The position numbers were made by a program, and so were the translations under genes. The notes below the pieces were generated by a model. The model was not told the DNA's origin. It saw only the letters and a list, made by a program, of their open reading frames with translations, and ran no database searches. From an uncultured Nostocoides sp. (lineage in GTDB: Bacteria; Actinomycetota; Actinomycetes; Actinomycetales; Dermatophilaceae), in the NCBI GenBank assembly GCA_936931335.1, contig CAKZIH010000158.1, positions 1 to 11,922 on the forward strand: a stretch of 11,922 bases of DNA. Reading direction: 5' to 3'. Each line of letters begins with the position of its first letter. Position 1 is the stretch's first letter. Of the stretch, positions 11,899 through 11,922 are shown in pieces.

Positions 11899-11922
11899 TG
11901 TCTGGGGCTGGTAGGTCCGGGT

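Noticed and set aside
1..11922. CRISPR array, insertion sequence, phage or toxin-antitoxin module
   Set aside because: I saw no regularly spaced repeats, transposase or integrase motifs, terminal inverted repeats with target duplications, or toxin/antitoxin pairs; the intergenic gaps are too short for an array.

Overview
The window is high-GC DNA with dense, mostly ordinary bacterial gene order. It has GTG/TTG starts, short gaps, ATGA/GTGA overlaps and long antisense shadow reading frames. Together with the protein families present (a TIGR02611/PGPGW protein, a DUF2231 protein, ABC sugar importers without a local ATPase), this points to an actinomycete. My guess is Micrococcales, near Intrasporangiaceae/Dermatophilaceae; this is inference, since no marker gene fixes the genus.

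Layout. (1) 1-1764: the 3' end of an enoyl-CoA hydratase-like gene (+), a transglutaminase-like cysteine protease-fold protein (-), and a divergent O6-methylguanine-DNA methyltransferase (+). (2) 1765-7790: a sugar-use region. It holds a GH4 glycosidase (-) divergent from a PfkB-type sugar kinase (+), then a convergent ABC importer operon read on the minus strand in the order binding lipoprotein, MalF-like permease, MalG-like permease. (3) 7791-9261: an MDR-family zinc-type/quinone oxidoreductase and a DUF2231 membrane protein (both -). (4) 9262-11704: a plus-strand operon of a PabB-like chorismate enzyme, a PabC-like PLP lyase and a PGPGW membrane protein. (5) 11765-11838: tRNA-Val(CAC), followed by two hairpins, the second a likely terminator.

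How the genes may work together. The binding lipoprotein and two permeases would import a sugar or oligosaccharide, powered by an ATPase encoded elsewhere. GH4 enzymes of this kind usually cleave 6-phospho-glycosides by an NAD+/metal mechanism, and a PfkB kinase next door could supply the phosphate in place of a PTS. The gene content resembles, from memory, the Streptomyces csn (chitosan-oligosaccharide) cluster, but the substrate cannot be read from sequence. The pabB-pabC pair makes p-aminobenzoate for folate; the glutaminase subunit is not here.

No stretch longer than about 150 bases lacks a gene. The intergenic gaps hold several inverted repeats and promoter-like sites, described individually. 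I see no CRISPR array, insertion sequence, phage gene or clear novel defence system. The most interesting items are a methyltransferase with Gln at the usual arginine-finger position, a 46-bp near-perfect palindrome between convergent genes, the PTS-free GH4/kinase/ABC cluster with candidate operators, and a divergent promoter sharing one CTATATAG core.
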